Assembly (NCBI RefSeq): GCF_008831285.2
Contig: NC_045150.1
Span: forward strand, 11,134,868 to 11,198,867
Origin: Nymphaea colorata
Taxonomy: Eukaryota > Streptophyta > Magnoliopsida > Nymphaeales > Nymphaeaceae
Direction of reading: 5' to 3'
DNA: 64,000 bases
Numbering within the stretch: position 1 is the first letter of the stretch; every line of letters begins with the position of its first letter. This document shows positions 1-11,049 of this stretch, one piece after another. The position numbers and the translations under genes are program-made. The notes below the pieces were generated by a model that was given only the letters and a program-made list of their open reading frames with translations, was not told the DNA's origin and did not search any database.

Positions 1-111
1 AGTCAACTGGTTGACCCAGTGACTCCAACTTGGTCTTCTACCGATCCGAGTTAGAGTTAGAGTTAGGAATTTGCCAATTATGGTATTACATTTATAAAAT
101 AAATGAGTAAT

Positions 112-2270
112 ATTCAAAAAGTCAAAGAAATACATTAATTAAACAAAGGGAAATAGTAAGCTTGCGCCAATTACGGCTTCAAGTAGCACCATCTTTGTGG
201 GACATGAGTGAGTCAAATCACATGGTTCAATGTCGATTACGCTACTGATGGCCTACCAACCAATGGACAAAGGCGTTTTCTTCCACCACTTTCCTTTTCA
301 AGGTTTCCGCATGCATGTTTTTTTTCCTTGTCAATGATCTTTATTGGTGCAAAAAATCATCAGTAAAAAATGGGAACCATCAGTCACAAGTTTACTGATG
401 TGATTGATGATGTCAAGGAAGCGCGCCAATGATTCTCGAGAAAGAATGAGCAAAAAACATAGCATCATTTTGGATACCCTTGATTTAATAGTATTCGTGA
501 TCTTCAAGACTTGAAAACTGTAGATTTATGACTAGACTCATTCCCCTCTGATCTTAAATCCTATTTTTTCTTAATGCAAAGAACTAAAACAAAAGCATTC
601 TACATAAGATCTATATCAAATAATTCATAGATTGCAAATCTAACGCTATCAAACACCCCATTTATATGGTAAGTAATTAAGATGGTGTGTAATTCTTTCA
701 GAAACTAAGTCTACCTACCCAGACTTTCACTGACATTTGCTTGTGGAAAACATGTCAACAACAGTTTCCTTTATGTGTTTGGAAATAGTAGCACATTGTT
801 ATTGCTTCATGAATTTGTCCCAAAACATTAGGTCAAATTCATGAAACTTTATAACTACTGTTCTATAAACCTGCCTCATTTTTTTGAGTCACATTCATGA
901 GATAATAACAATATATTACTGATGCCAAATGACCCCTTCATGTCACTAAAGAATATGGGTCATGAATCTCCTCTTTAAGCATGCTGATTTTTTATTTTGC
1001 CAGATTCCTAGGTATGCTCAAGGTTATTAAGCTGTGGGTTAGGTTTTTAGAGTTAGCATGAGTGGGTGATTGACTAACCTTCCCTTGTCTCAACAATTGA
1101 CCTAAAATGTTGAAGTTCAAGTGAATGCATAATATACCAAAATTGATATGAAACGAAGACTTCATGTTGGTGTCATTTTTTGAGTCTCGGCTGGATTTTT
1201 TATCGAAAAAGGAAAAGATTTGTGAGCTGACTCCTTCTATATTGTCCCTTGGAAACTTAAAAAGACAATAATGCAAGAACCTGCTGAATTTCAGCCGATT
1301 AAAATAGAATTAATGGCAAACTGATTGGATCTGATGGCAAACTTGAGCCGAAGATTTTGGATCAAGTTTCAACTAATTGGCCGATCTTGGTCGTTTTCAT
1401 CTCATTGTTCTCAAAACATGACGATATAAGGGGCTTTTTCCAATGTGAGTGGTCGATCACAGGCTTCTCTTCCACTCTTCCTTTCTCAAGGTTTCTGCAT
1501 GCATGTTTCCAATTTCCTTCTCAATGTTCTCGCAATTCATGACTAGTCCCGCAAGAAAAACACGATCTTCATTGGTGCCAAACATCACCAGTTAAAAAAA
1601 AAACATCAGTCACATTCTATATGTCAAAGAAGGGCATGCCAGTGATGTTTGCACACGTGAGTGAAGATGAAAATGACTCTTGCAAAAGAATGAGACAAAA
1701 AAAGCATCATTTAGGATAGAATTCATACATAGTCTAGTATTTGAGATCTTCAAGATTTGAAATCCAAGGACTTTCCCACCCTCTTCACTCTGATCTTAAA
1801 TCCAATCTTTTGTCAATGCAAAAAGGTAAAATAAGGATGTTTTTACCACATCAGCACAAGCATGCCACATAAGGTCTACATCAGATAATTCATAGATTTT
1901 TAATCAGAGGCTATCAAACATCCCCACAATAAAGCTAGATTGATAGTGTCTGTAATACTTTGAGAAACTAAGGATAACTCCCGGGAGTTTCACTGACATT
2001 TGCTCATGGAAAACATGTCCACTGGTAGTTCTCTTCTTGTCGCTAAAGAATATGGGTCACGTATTCCCTCGTTCGGCATGCTGATTTTGATTTGGTCAGA
2101 TTTCTAAGTATACTTCTGGCTATTAAACAGTGGGCTAGGTTTTCAGAATTGGCAAGAGTGGGTTATTGACTAACCATTCGTTTTCTAGATTATAGACTTT
2201 GAGTTGAAGTTCAAGTGGGTGCATAATATCGCAAAATTGAGATGAAACACAAACTTCATGTTGGTTGCAT
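112..2270. repeat. Tandemly placed diverged dispersed repeat, copies A and B
   Basis: Two related noncoding segments lie head to tail, copy A about 112-1180 and copy B about 1445-2270. Shared landmarks in the same order are a 'caaggtttc(c/t)gcatgcatg' block (near 300 and 1487), a 'ttggtgc...catcagt' block (near 350 and 1574), a 'tatgggtca...gcatgctgatt' block (near 955 and 2051) and a 'gtgggttattgactaacc'-like block (near 1062 and 2160). A third, shorter copy is at about 9325-9640. No coding frame is conserved between the copies, so this is probably an old transposable-element relic of unknown class. Confidence 0.6.
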
Positions 2271-4310
2271 TTTCTACCTAGTTACCATTTCAAGGCATTG
2301 CTAACTCTAGCAAAGACCTGTCTATTGCAGAGGATCAATGGAAGGTTTCAAGAGTCTGCTAATCCATATCAAAACTCTACTTCCTCAATGCAGGGAGACA
2401 TACCTCCATTCTAAGCCCGTTCTAATGCCTAGTTTTTAGGCCCTCCTCTACATGATGATTTTTAATTTCATAAGGTGACGGTTAATGGCACTGGGATTAT
2501 CTATTTTTTAGAATTTTAATTCCAGAATATTAATTCTAGAACCCAGTGGAAGAGGGACCTTATTTCCTTTTCCAAGTTCAAGTAGTGTTTGATGGAAGAT
2601 GACTTTAATGATTATGTTTGATAGACACAAGCAAAAGAATTTGCGAGAGTTGAAATATTTTAATAACCAATATTTCGAAAATTTCTAAAAGGCTATGAAG
2701 CAATAATCATTAAACTTTTTTTATAGAAGAATCTGGCCGTTTTGAAAATCTTTGATAATTTCAGGGGCCAACTTAAGATGTTTGATACATAATTAGCCAA
2801 TCTAGTGATCTGACTCGGGAATCATTCGAGTCGGGTCGGGATCATTCATTTACTGGGCCACAGGTTAGGACCCAAGTGATACACACCAAGACTCGCTCTT
2901 GGCAGAGAATCGGCGGACCCGGTGGTTCGTTATCTTGGTTGTGAATTGTCTGAGGCTGACATGATATGAGTCTTTGTTGTAGCCACCTGCATTCATTCGA
3001 GACTGGTTTTTTTTCTGAAACCAGTGTAGAAAATTGTTGCATAGTGAAGAAAAATTTGTTGTAGCCACCTGCATTATATTTCTGCCTTGTGTAGGGGCTT
3101 GATTCCACGATTTGGAAGTGATAGGCGACGGGCTATGGGCTACGATGGCTCGGCACCACACTTAGCCAGGTGTCTTTGACTTTGTGTCTCTCTCTTTCTT
3201 GGGCTGTCCTTCTCTCTCTCGTAGATAGTCAGTTGGCCTCCCTCAGGCTGTGACTGACAGACTGTCAACTACAATGATGATGGCAACCTCCAAGAGGTTA
3301 GGGGTTGCTAGAAATCTCCCTCTCTCTCCCACTTTCCCACTTCTTTACAATGGATGCTGGACGGCTGGTTGCATGTCGATGTGAGTCTGATTTTTGGTAC
3401 CCAAGCTGACCGAGTCAACCCACTGACCCACTGAGTTGGTCAACTATCGATTCAAGTCTGACCCAAGTTTGTTAACTATGACTTTGTTGGAGTTTTTGTA
3501 GTGAAATGGTGCCTTCAATCCCTTCTATTTTTCCTGAGCAAGTTTGCCAACAGAATCTCCAGGATGAGCGCATGAACGGTCGAAGCACCAAAAACACCAG
3601 GTAGCAGGAGCAATTGAAACAAGAGAACAAAGAGAGAGAGATCAAAACAAAAAGAATATACGAGTTTGCTTCTATGAGGCACAAAAACAGGGTAATCTTC
3701 CGATTCAACCCTAATTTTGAGTATTGCTGGTTTTATATAACCAGCCTCATAGGTTTTCTCATACGCCCAGTGTGCTTCTTTACTTTGTTGCTAGACAGCC
3801 CCGTACACTCATCAACTTCTTATGCTCTCTCACACTCAATGATTCATGAATAGTTACTTTGGCTAAAGGGAAGTGCTAACATGCTGCTCCACAGCTAGTT
3901 GTGCAAATGGATGCTATTCTTTGATTAAAATAAGGACCCAAAGGATTTGTTCTTGTGGTGGTTTCCCTTTTTATAGCTTGTCCTGACTTTTTCATGGTCA
4001 ATTTTAATTTACTTAATTTATCAGTTAAACCCCATTTCATGATCAAATGTGGAAAATCTTGTAAAAGGAAAAGTTTGGACTGTCAAGTCTTTATTTCAAA
4101 ACAATGGATGATCAAATGCAATATCTAGAGAATGAAAATGGCATAAGTGGATACCCTCGAATACATTTATCTTCTATTTTTAACTGGTTCTATTTATAAT
4201 GTAAATTACATAGAACAACTAATAGTTTAGGGGTGGAGCCAGGAGAGACTATGTGAAGTTTTCAATGTTTATCATGGTTTAATATGCTTGGAAATATACT
4301 AAAAAAGATG
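2271..4310. other. Intergenic DNA without a recognisable gene
   Basis: No coding frame here carries a recognisable domain. A short direct repeat, 'ttgtagccacctgcatt', occurs near 2977 and 3058. The stretch 3655-3790 resembles 6840-6965 (an 'atgaggc' block, a TATA-like core and 'cctcataggttttc' followed by 'cccag'), which suggests a dispersed repeat with a promoter-like core. Nothing else stands out. Confidence 0.4.
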
Positions 4311-4315
4311 TTTGA

Positions 4316-4437
4316 GGCTGTGTCTGCATCAACTATGAACAATTTTGTTCCACAATATTCCCAATTTTGGGAACATTGAAGAACGTATTTGGGAACATTG
4401 TGGAATGGAATTGTTCAAAGTTGATGCAAACATGGTC
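4316..4437. repeat. Near-perfect foldback (inverted repeat, MITE-like)
   Basis: The left arm (4316-4364) and the reverse complement of the right arm (4389-4437) align over about 48 bases with few mismatches. Both read 'gcatcaact..gaacaatt', then 'ccacaat.ttcccaa'. The spacer is about 24 bases. This is the shape of a foldback MITE and could form a long hairpin RNA if transcribed. No clear target duplication was found. Confidence 0.6.
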
Positions 4438-4766
4438 TTACCTGTCATCTCAAGTATCTTTCCATGCATTTCTTGGTCAATTGAATGGCAAGAGTAGCTG
4501 GGTGTGTGCTTTTCGCTTTGAAATACATTGGATTGGAGAGCATCTGCAATATCAGTGAAGGATATACTGATTGTTCTTTGTTGGAACTTTGTGGTTATAC
4601 CCAAGATCTCAACACAAAGCATCAACATGCTACTTTGAACCAGCAACAAACAACATAACGACGCATGAGCACAGAGATAGAGAGATATATAAAATAGGAA
4701 AAGAAATGGTATGGTTGAAGGATTTTACAAGTTTGCTTCAAGGAGCCACCTGAACCAATACATTGG

Positions 4767-5062
4767 CTACCTTAGCATAAAGTGAATGTTGGGCGTTATA
4801 TCTGGCTTCCTTGGGTAATCAAGTGGCATTGTTAGTTCATCTTCTCCATTGCTGAGAACCCCGTCTAGAGGAACCCTACATGATGTACGAAAAGCAGAAA
4901 TTATTACAATTTTGAAGCAGGAGAGGTGCATTGGAAGAATTCAGAGTAATGATGCTTACGTGCCTCGAGGAAGTTGAGAGAACGGCATCTGCATCCTCCT
5001 GTTCTGGACTGAAACATGGACGATGTCCTCCAACCTCTCTCTAAATCTTGGTCTGTTTGAAT
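4767..5062 (-). pseudogene. Two terminal exons of an unrecognised plant gene
   Basis: The minus strand carries an exon at about 4960-5062 (acceptor ...TTCAG, donor |GTAAGC) and a last exon at 4767-4875 (acceptor ...CATGTAG). Spliced together they give one open frame with no stop until the TAG at 4767-4769. It contains the residues FRERLEDIVHVSVQNRRMQM before the junction and DYPRKPDITPNIHFM near the end. Both splice sites fit the plant consensus and the junction restores the frame (phase 2), so the coding origin is credible. I do not recognise the family and found no upstream exons, so it may be a gene tail left as a fragment, or the end of a gene with distant exons. An 84-base intron is short but normal for plants. 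Confidence 0.45.
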
Positions 5063-6102
5063 CTGAATCCAGAAGCTCGAAAACATTAGGAAAATTGGGC
5101 GTATATACACATATCAGATGGTTAATCAAACTCTATATGCTTTAGCTAAAAAGGGATTTAACTGCTCATTTGGCTGCCGGGTCAGCCTAAAAACTAGGCC
5201 CTAACGTGGTGCAGTGGGTAGGTAAAAAAAAATATGACTCTATTTTCAAAACATGGATTGGTTTTGGAATTTTCAAATTTCATTTCTTTTTTCTTTTTTC
5301 CGCTGAACTACCTAAACTATAAACTTCTGCAATGAGTGCAAAATGTTTGACTTCCAATGTATGTATGCTCTATCTGTAATTAATTTGATAGATAAAAAAT
5401 GAAATTAAACTGATTGATTTACAAAACGAATGATCCCAAGGTCTAGATATCTAAGCTAATCTTTCTTCTTCCTGTTTATTTGGTTAAGGCCTTTTTCTTC
5501 CTTTCTTGGATGACAAGTGTTTTATTCGTAGAGAAATATGATCAGATCTAAAAAATGGTCTATAAATATCCTGAAATTCTTTCATATTATTACAACAGCT
5601 AACATATTTTCTTATAGCTGTCCTTCCAAGTCATGACATGGTTATTTTGTTTATGCTAGTTGGCTTTCTAGTTGTTTCTAATTTTTCCAAGGCCGAAAGC
5701 GGCCATGTATATGTAGGATTAACCTAAATGTCCATTTGACAAAAGAAACAGCTTGTAATTGTTCTATGAATTTTCCCTTAAAATTCTCTAGACTGACTCA
5801 TGGAACATTCTAATAAATGTGTTTCATGAACCTGTTAATAGAATAGTTTACAAATTGTTTTCATTGCCAAACAGCCCCCGATCCTATGAGTCACATATTT
5901 TTCATATCTTGTTTTAGCTGATTTAGATACCGAAGAATCAAGTACCCCTTTTTTGCATGGCGAATTAAGGAGACTCTTAAATTGTTTATAGCCTAAAGGT
6001 AGAGGATACAAGTGAAATGACCCAAGCAGGCTGGGGTGGAACAGGAGAAGAGTAGAGGGTTGCTATCGAGTTTTCTTGAGTCCAGCCTAATGGGGTTCGA
6101 AT
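5063..6102. other. Intergenic DNA, AT-rich
   Basis: Both strands are full of stops and I see no domain. Exons upstream of the two-exon gene fragment would be expected here on the minus strand, but none could be identified. Confidence 0.4.
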
Positions 6103-6281
6103 CAGTGGCGGAGCCAGAACTTTTTAGCCGTGGGGCACTTGAATTGGTGACACAAATTTGGTGTGGGAACTGCATATAACTTTACAATTATAGCAATGTA
6201 ATGTAGAGACTTTACAAAGCATTTTTTGATGATCTGGTGTGAGCAGTAGCCCACCCTAGCCAACAAGTAACTCCACTACTG
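6103..6281. mobile_element. hAT-like MITE, 179 bp
   Basis: The element begins CAGTGGCGGAGCCA and ends with the imperfect inverted copy ...CTCCACTACTG. It is flanked by the 8-bp near-repeats GTTCGAAT (6095-6102) and GTCTGAAT (6282-6289), which fits the 8-bp target duplication of hAT transposons with two later changes. It has no coding capacity. The 'agtggcggagcca' start is a common end of small plant nonautonomous elements. Confidence 0.55.
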
Positions 6282-7689
6282 GTCTGAATCGGTTGTACAT
6301 TGGAGTTGATTTTGCAGTACGTACTTGGAGCTCGATCAGCTCAAAATTGGCAAGTAACTTAAAATCCTATATTTATTGTAAAATGGCTCAGAATTTCACT
6401 CTGATCAAATCTAGACTTAGGTTTATAACTATCTAAGATACCCGAATCCAGTTAATGGCTAGATCTTATTTTCTCTCACGCACCAGTTTAAACTAAGATA
6501 GAACCTTGTGCTTGACCTGCGGCAGTGAGGGGCTTGGTTGGTGACTGGTCTGGGCTATTTCAAGAAATTGATCCTTGGGCCCAATAAAGCATGGGTGTTG
6601 CCCAATCCATTTACTTAATGAAGGTGGTCAGCGACGATGGGGGCTTTGTTTCAGACTCAAGATAGTAGACTATGTAACTATGAAAACTTTGTTGAGAACA
6701 GAGTAATGTTAAAGCAGCATAAACAGCAGCGCCTCTTCAGGCACGTCTCAGCAGCAGATTCTCACATGGCATCTCTTTCAAGAAGATGGCATCTGAAACA
6801 TATAGAGAAGAAGAGGAAGAAGGGCGATATGTTTACGGGTTTTCATCTATGAGGCTCCAATCTAGGGCGATCAACATGTAACACTAGATCAAAGAATAGC
6901 CGGGCATATATAGTGTTGCCTCATAGGTTTTCCCTTAGCCCAGCAGGCAGTTACTGTTTGTGAGAGATTTATTGAATCTTAATTTCAATCTTAATTGATG
7001 AAACAGTTTTCCAATTCCATCTCGTAACTGCAGGTGGGCAGTGCACAGTGCACAGCCCTTTAAAAAAAGTCAAGTGTACCTTGGCCCACTTGTATTGTGC
7101 CCCTTGCCCACATTTGGGGGTACTTGGCATGCGCAAGAGCCTATGCACAATGCGTTTGTGCAAAGGTTTGTCAATATAACCAGATTTGCTCGCTTACCTA
7201 CACAATCCTGGTGCTGGGTGGGGCACCTCCTCCAGGATAGTCAATAACTATTGAAGGATCTTGCCTGCAGATGTCATCCTTGGTATTGAGATTGACACCA
7301 ACTGCAAAAGAGGTCCGCAAAAGTACTTGAACCCACCGGTAGTGATAGATATTGAACAACAAGAAGAAGAAGATGAAGTTGAATTCACAAGGTGAAATGG
7401 TGATGGCAAAGGTGATGCAGATATGGTAGCAGCTAGGTGGAGACCAGTAACACATAATAGAGTGCGCAGACAGATGATGGTACCTGTTAACTCCACCAAC
7501 TGTGCTTCGTTGTTATGCATGGTTTGCAGTGAACAAGTTATGGTCCCAGTTCAATATTTGCTAGCCTAAATCCCTTCTAGCCAGCTGTTGTCTATCCAAC
7601 CACAGCGGTTGTGTTGTGTTTTGTGCATGTATATATATACATGTAAAGCTGACTGTCAACCGCTTTGCACGTTTAATGCATGATGTCAA
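6282..7689. other. Intergenic DNA
   Basis: No convincing coding frame. The part at 6840-6965 resembles 3655-3790 (see that region). The short overlapping frames at 7198-7520 have no recognisable domain. Confidence 0.35.
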
Positions 7690-7921
7690 TACCACAAAAA
7701 CTGTGGGCACTTTCATGTCAAGAGGCCTTTGCTTTGACACTGTCAGGGAGTCCACCTATCAAGGGAAATAAGAATGGCCATACATATATCAATATATATA
7801 TACATATATATGTATATATATAGGTATATATATATTAGTGATATATAAAATTGTCATTTTAATCATCCTAGTTAATATATATGCAACGCTTTCTCAATAG
7901 TGCCCGCAGTTTTTGTGGTGC
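7690..7921. mobile_element. Possible small inverted-repeat element
   Basis: The left arm 'accacaaaaactgtgggcac' at about 7691 is matched in inverse orientation by 'gtgcccgcagtttttgtggt' at about 7899, leaving a 232-bp unit. The interior is AT-rich with TATATA runs and noncoding. Terminal 'CACCACAAAAACTG' resembles CACTA-type ends, but no target duplication could be fixed, so the class is uncertain. Confidence 0.4.
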
Positions 7922-7975
7922 CAAGGGGCCTGAGTTTGGTGGTTAAGTTTTTGCTCACCTGAACATATACATACA

Positions 7976-7980
<5 letters not shown>

Positions 7981-8030
<50 letters not shown>
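7981..8030. repeat. (AT)25 microsatellite
   Basis: Fifty bases of uninterrupted AT dinucleotide. Confidence 0.95.
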
Positions 8031-8032
<2 letters not shown>

Positions 8033-10300
8033 TGGTGCCAATATCGTTCTTTGAATCGCACTGCTCAAATATGCCAAAATAAATTTTTGAGACCGACAAG
8101 TTCACCGCCTGTCAGTTAATGTTGGTTTTTTGTTTAAAGAATACTATTTTAAAGGTTATTTGCTTTTATTTCATATGCTTATTCATTTATACCTTTTTCT
8201 GATTCACAAATTTAAGCGACCGAGTAAGCTGCCTGACCAATTCTATTCTTTTTTGGTCGATTTCCACCGTGAAATATGAACACTTAATTAAGTGCGTTGC
8301 AGGGCCACATAACGAATGGGTATGGATTGGTTTGCCTTTAAATCCGAAAATCCCCATCGGTTCCACAGGCATAGAAGAATGCTGATGTGCTTGCAGTACT
8401 GGTTGAATTCGGATGGATTTTACAATTGCTAAATTCTTATGAATCTTGACAGCCGAACACCTCCGGAACAAAGAAAGAAAAAAAAAAGTCATAGAGACAT
8501 ACCAATCTAGTGTCATAATTCCTAATTAATTACACAAAGAGCAGATTGGGGGGCACGAATATGACAAAATTAATGTAGAAATATTTAAAATTAGAAAACT
8601 TCATTTTGATTGGTAAATGAAAAGAAGTCATGTCCACAGCAGCTATTATAAAATATAACATTGGATTCAATTCACCAAGAATGATGTAGTTTAGTTGACG
8701 AATATTCGTCAAACCCAAGCCTCAGTTGGGTCTTTTACCTGAAAAACAAAAATTTATTATGATTTGTGTAGGCATTTTCTTTCCATGCCATGGTTCGCTA
8801 GTTTTTTAATGTAATTTCTTGTTTTCTCATAACATGTCAACCAATCCATATCACATCTCAAAATGTTTCTACTTACTGGCACTAGCGCTTAGTTTATTTT
8901 ACCCACAAGTTCAGGTGATCTACTGTTTTAATATTGCAGTTTGTTTCGAGGCCCATATCCACACGATAGAATTCTTGCTATGCCAACAAGAATAATAATC
9001 TCTGTTTTGGCAGTGTTTTATATTGGAAAACTAATTAAGCACCTGTTCTGTGTTTGTTGCTCCCAGGTGGAATGAACAATATCAACAACTAAGAATCTAG
9101 AGATTATGATTTTAATCATAGAGTTAATCATTTGACTGGGAATGTCATGAATATGAAGCTAAGTAGTGTATCTTTGAAGCGATAGTCGGAATCAGTTTGG
9201 ATCATTGCACACTCCTGCAAAAGTAAAGGCTTTTGGAAAAATCCATAATTGCAGGCAGGTTCAGAGGTTGGAAACCTTGTTTCTCTTGCATGAACAGTTT
9301 TTAAAGAATAAAGAAATAATATTCCAAAATTCAAAGATATACATTAATTGGAAAAAGGAAAATAGTAACGTCATGTCAACGACAAGTTCAAGTGCATGGG
9401 TAGCATCTTTGTGTCACATGAGTTGAATCAAATAGTGTGTATTCATGGCCTACATATGTTAGTGGTCGATCACATGCTTTTCTAACACCTCGCCCTTGCA
9501 CAAGGTTTCCTCATGCTTGAATTTTATTTTCTGTGTGTTCTGCAATTCATGACTACCACAAGAAAAACACTCTACTAATGCCCAAAAAACATCAGTCAAA
9601 AATACCGGAATCTTTTGTAATTGATGGCAGAATCTATCAAACTCATAATGGTTCAAGGGGACATGTTACCTCTGGGCTGGAAAGTACAATCTTTCTAGCT
9701 ATATATTTATCATGTATACTCTTTCCTGTTATTATTTAGTGGACACAACAAATAACTAGATATATCATTACACATTCACTGCTACCAGATTAAAATGTGG
9801 AACATTGAATGATATACTTGAGCACGTAAAGACACAACAAAGTTTGAAAAGTTCAGATTTCAAAAGATTTACAATGAAATTTGAGCAACACTTGTTTATA
9901 GAAAATTTGGACCTCAGATAATTTTAATTTCTCTAGATCCAAATCTGAACAATAATTTATGAGGACAAAATCTGGCAAGGTCTCGGTGTCCCAAAAAATT
10001 CTAACAACACATTGGTAGAATCCCATTATCAAAATCGTGAATTTCATCAGGCAACACACTTAATAATGGACCACTATTATTCATAAAGCGCCTGCAAAGT
10101 AACACAATACTTAAGTGGACTTACTGAGCTTCAATTGCTAAGCATGTTACCCACGAGCATCCCACCTTCACATGGTGCGCACACTAACTCAACGGCTTCA
10201 CTAGTTCTCAAAGTGAGCACACAAGCACCTTCACATTCAGTTTCACTCACCTGAGACTCAATCCACACCAGAATGACCAGCACCCCTACTTGTAGTGAGA
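8031..10300. other. Intergenic DNA with third copy of the 5' dispersed repeat
   Basis: About 9325-9640 is a diverged third copy of the repeat at 112-2270; it shares the 'agcatctttgtg..acatgag' and 'ggtcgatcaca' blocks and the 'caattcatgacta' stretch. The rest has no recognisable gene. Confidence 0.45.
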
Positions 10301-10376
10301 AGATGTCGGTGGTGGAAAGCAAGAGAGAACATGAGTTCTCTCGACTCTTCTAAAGAGTCGGTGATGAACTGCTACA
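10300..10376 (-). repeat. Start of a copia 3' LTR with two adjacent hairpins
   Basis: Reading the minus strand, a TGTAGC start at 10376 follows a polypurine tract (AATGAGGGGGAAA, about 10378-10390), the expected position of a copia 3' LTR start. Inside lie two back-to-back palindromes: GAGAGAAC-ATGA-GTTCTCTC (about 10323-10342) and CGACTCT-TCTAA-AGAGTCG (about 10342-10360). The far end of the LTR was not located. Confidence 0.45.
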
Positions 10377-10379
10377 ATT

Positions 10380-10710
10380 TCCCCCTCATTACTGTCTCTT
10401 TACTTAACTTGGTGAATGACTGCACTAGCTGCCCCTTGGTGAATATATGAGCAAGCAGATCTTCTAAAGCAATTTATAACTATATCTCAACTCTCAGCAC
10501 CTTTTCTCTGATATAGTAATGTTGCACTTCTATACGTTTTGTTCGAGCAAAGAAGATGAGATTCTCTCCAAGTCTAATATTACCTTCAGTATCTCAGTAG
10601 AATCCCACTATATAATCTACATCTTGTTTAATGTCTTCGAGCTATGGCATTAGTCAAATACATTTTGGTGTTGCTTGAGATGCTGCTATATATTCCGTTT
10701 CTGCTGTGGA
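10380..10710 (-). pseudogene. Ty1/copia RNase H C-terminal relic
   Basis: The minus strand encodes the end of a copia polyprotein: the STAETEYIAASQA motif of the RNase H domain, then RTKRIEVQHYYIREKV and a LLAHIFTKG-like segment, in that order. Several in-frame stops interrupt it. It leads directly into a polypurine tract and an LTR-like start. Only the last part of pol remains; reverse transcriptase and everything upstream are missing, because the young Tat element and unrelated DNA follow. This is a dead fragment. Confidence 0.75.
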
Positions 10711-11044
10711 CAATGAAACAGGCCATCAAATGGCCCCCAGAGTTTTTTCCGGAACCCCAATCTCTGTTCTGTCGTTTTTCTTGCCGTTTTCTTTTGTCAT
10801 ATTTAGGAATTCCTAATTTTAAAGCATATTAAGAAATATTGCAAGCTTTTCGACTTTTAAGAACCAAAAGCCAAACTGATGATTCCCTATGCAATCCATA
10901 TCCTGCAGTTCATAGAGGTAGGTTTCCAAGATAAGGATAGGTACACTCTCTACCACGAACTTTCCAACCAATTTATATGGCAACCATCTACATTATCCAT
11001 TTATACATGAGTGGGATTTATTATACACCCTTTTTTGCATTGGC

Positions 11045-11049
11045 GGCAT
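11045..11049. repeat. Target-site duplication GGCAT (left)
   Basis: GGCAT directly precedes the TG of the left LTR and is repeated exactly after the CA of the right LTR (28050-28054). This shows a single intact insertion event. Confidence 0.95.

Noticed and set aside
7198-7520. Overlapping minus-strand frames
   Set aside because: Two frames over the same bases, both low in complexity and without domains.
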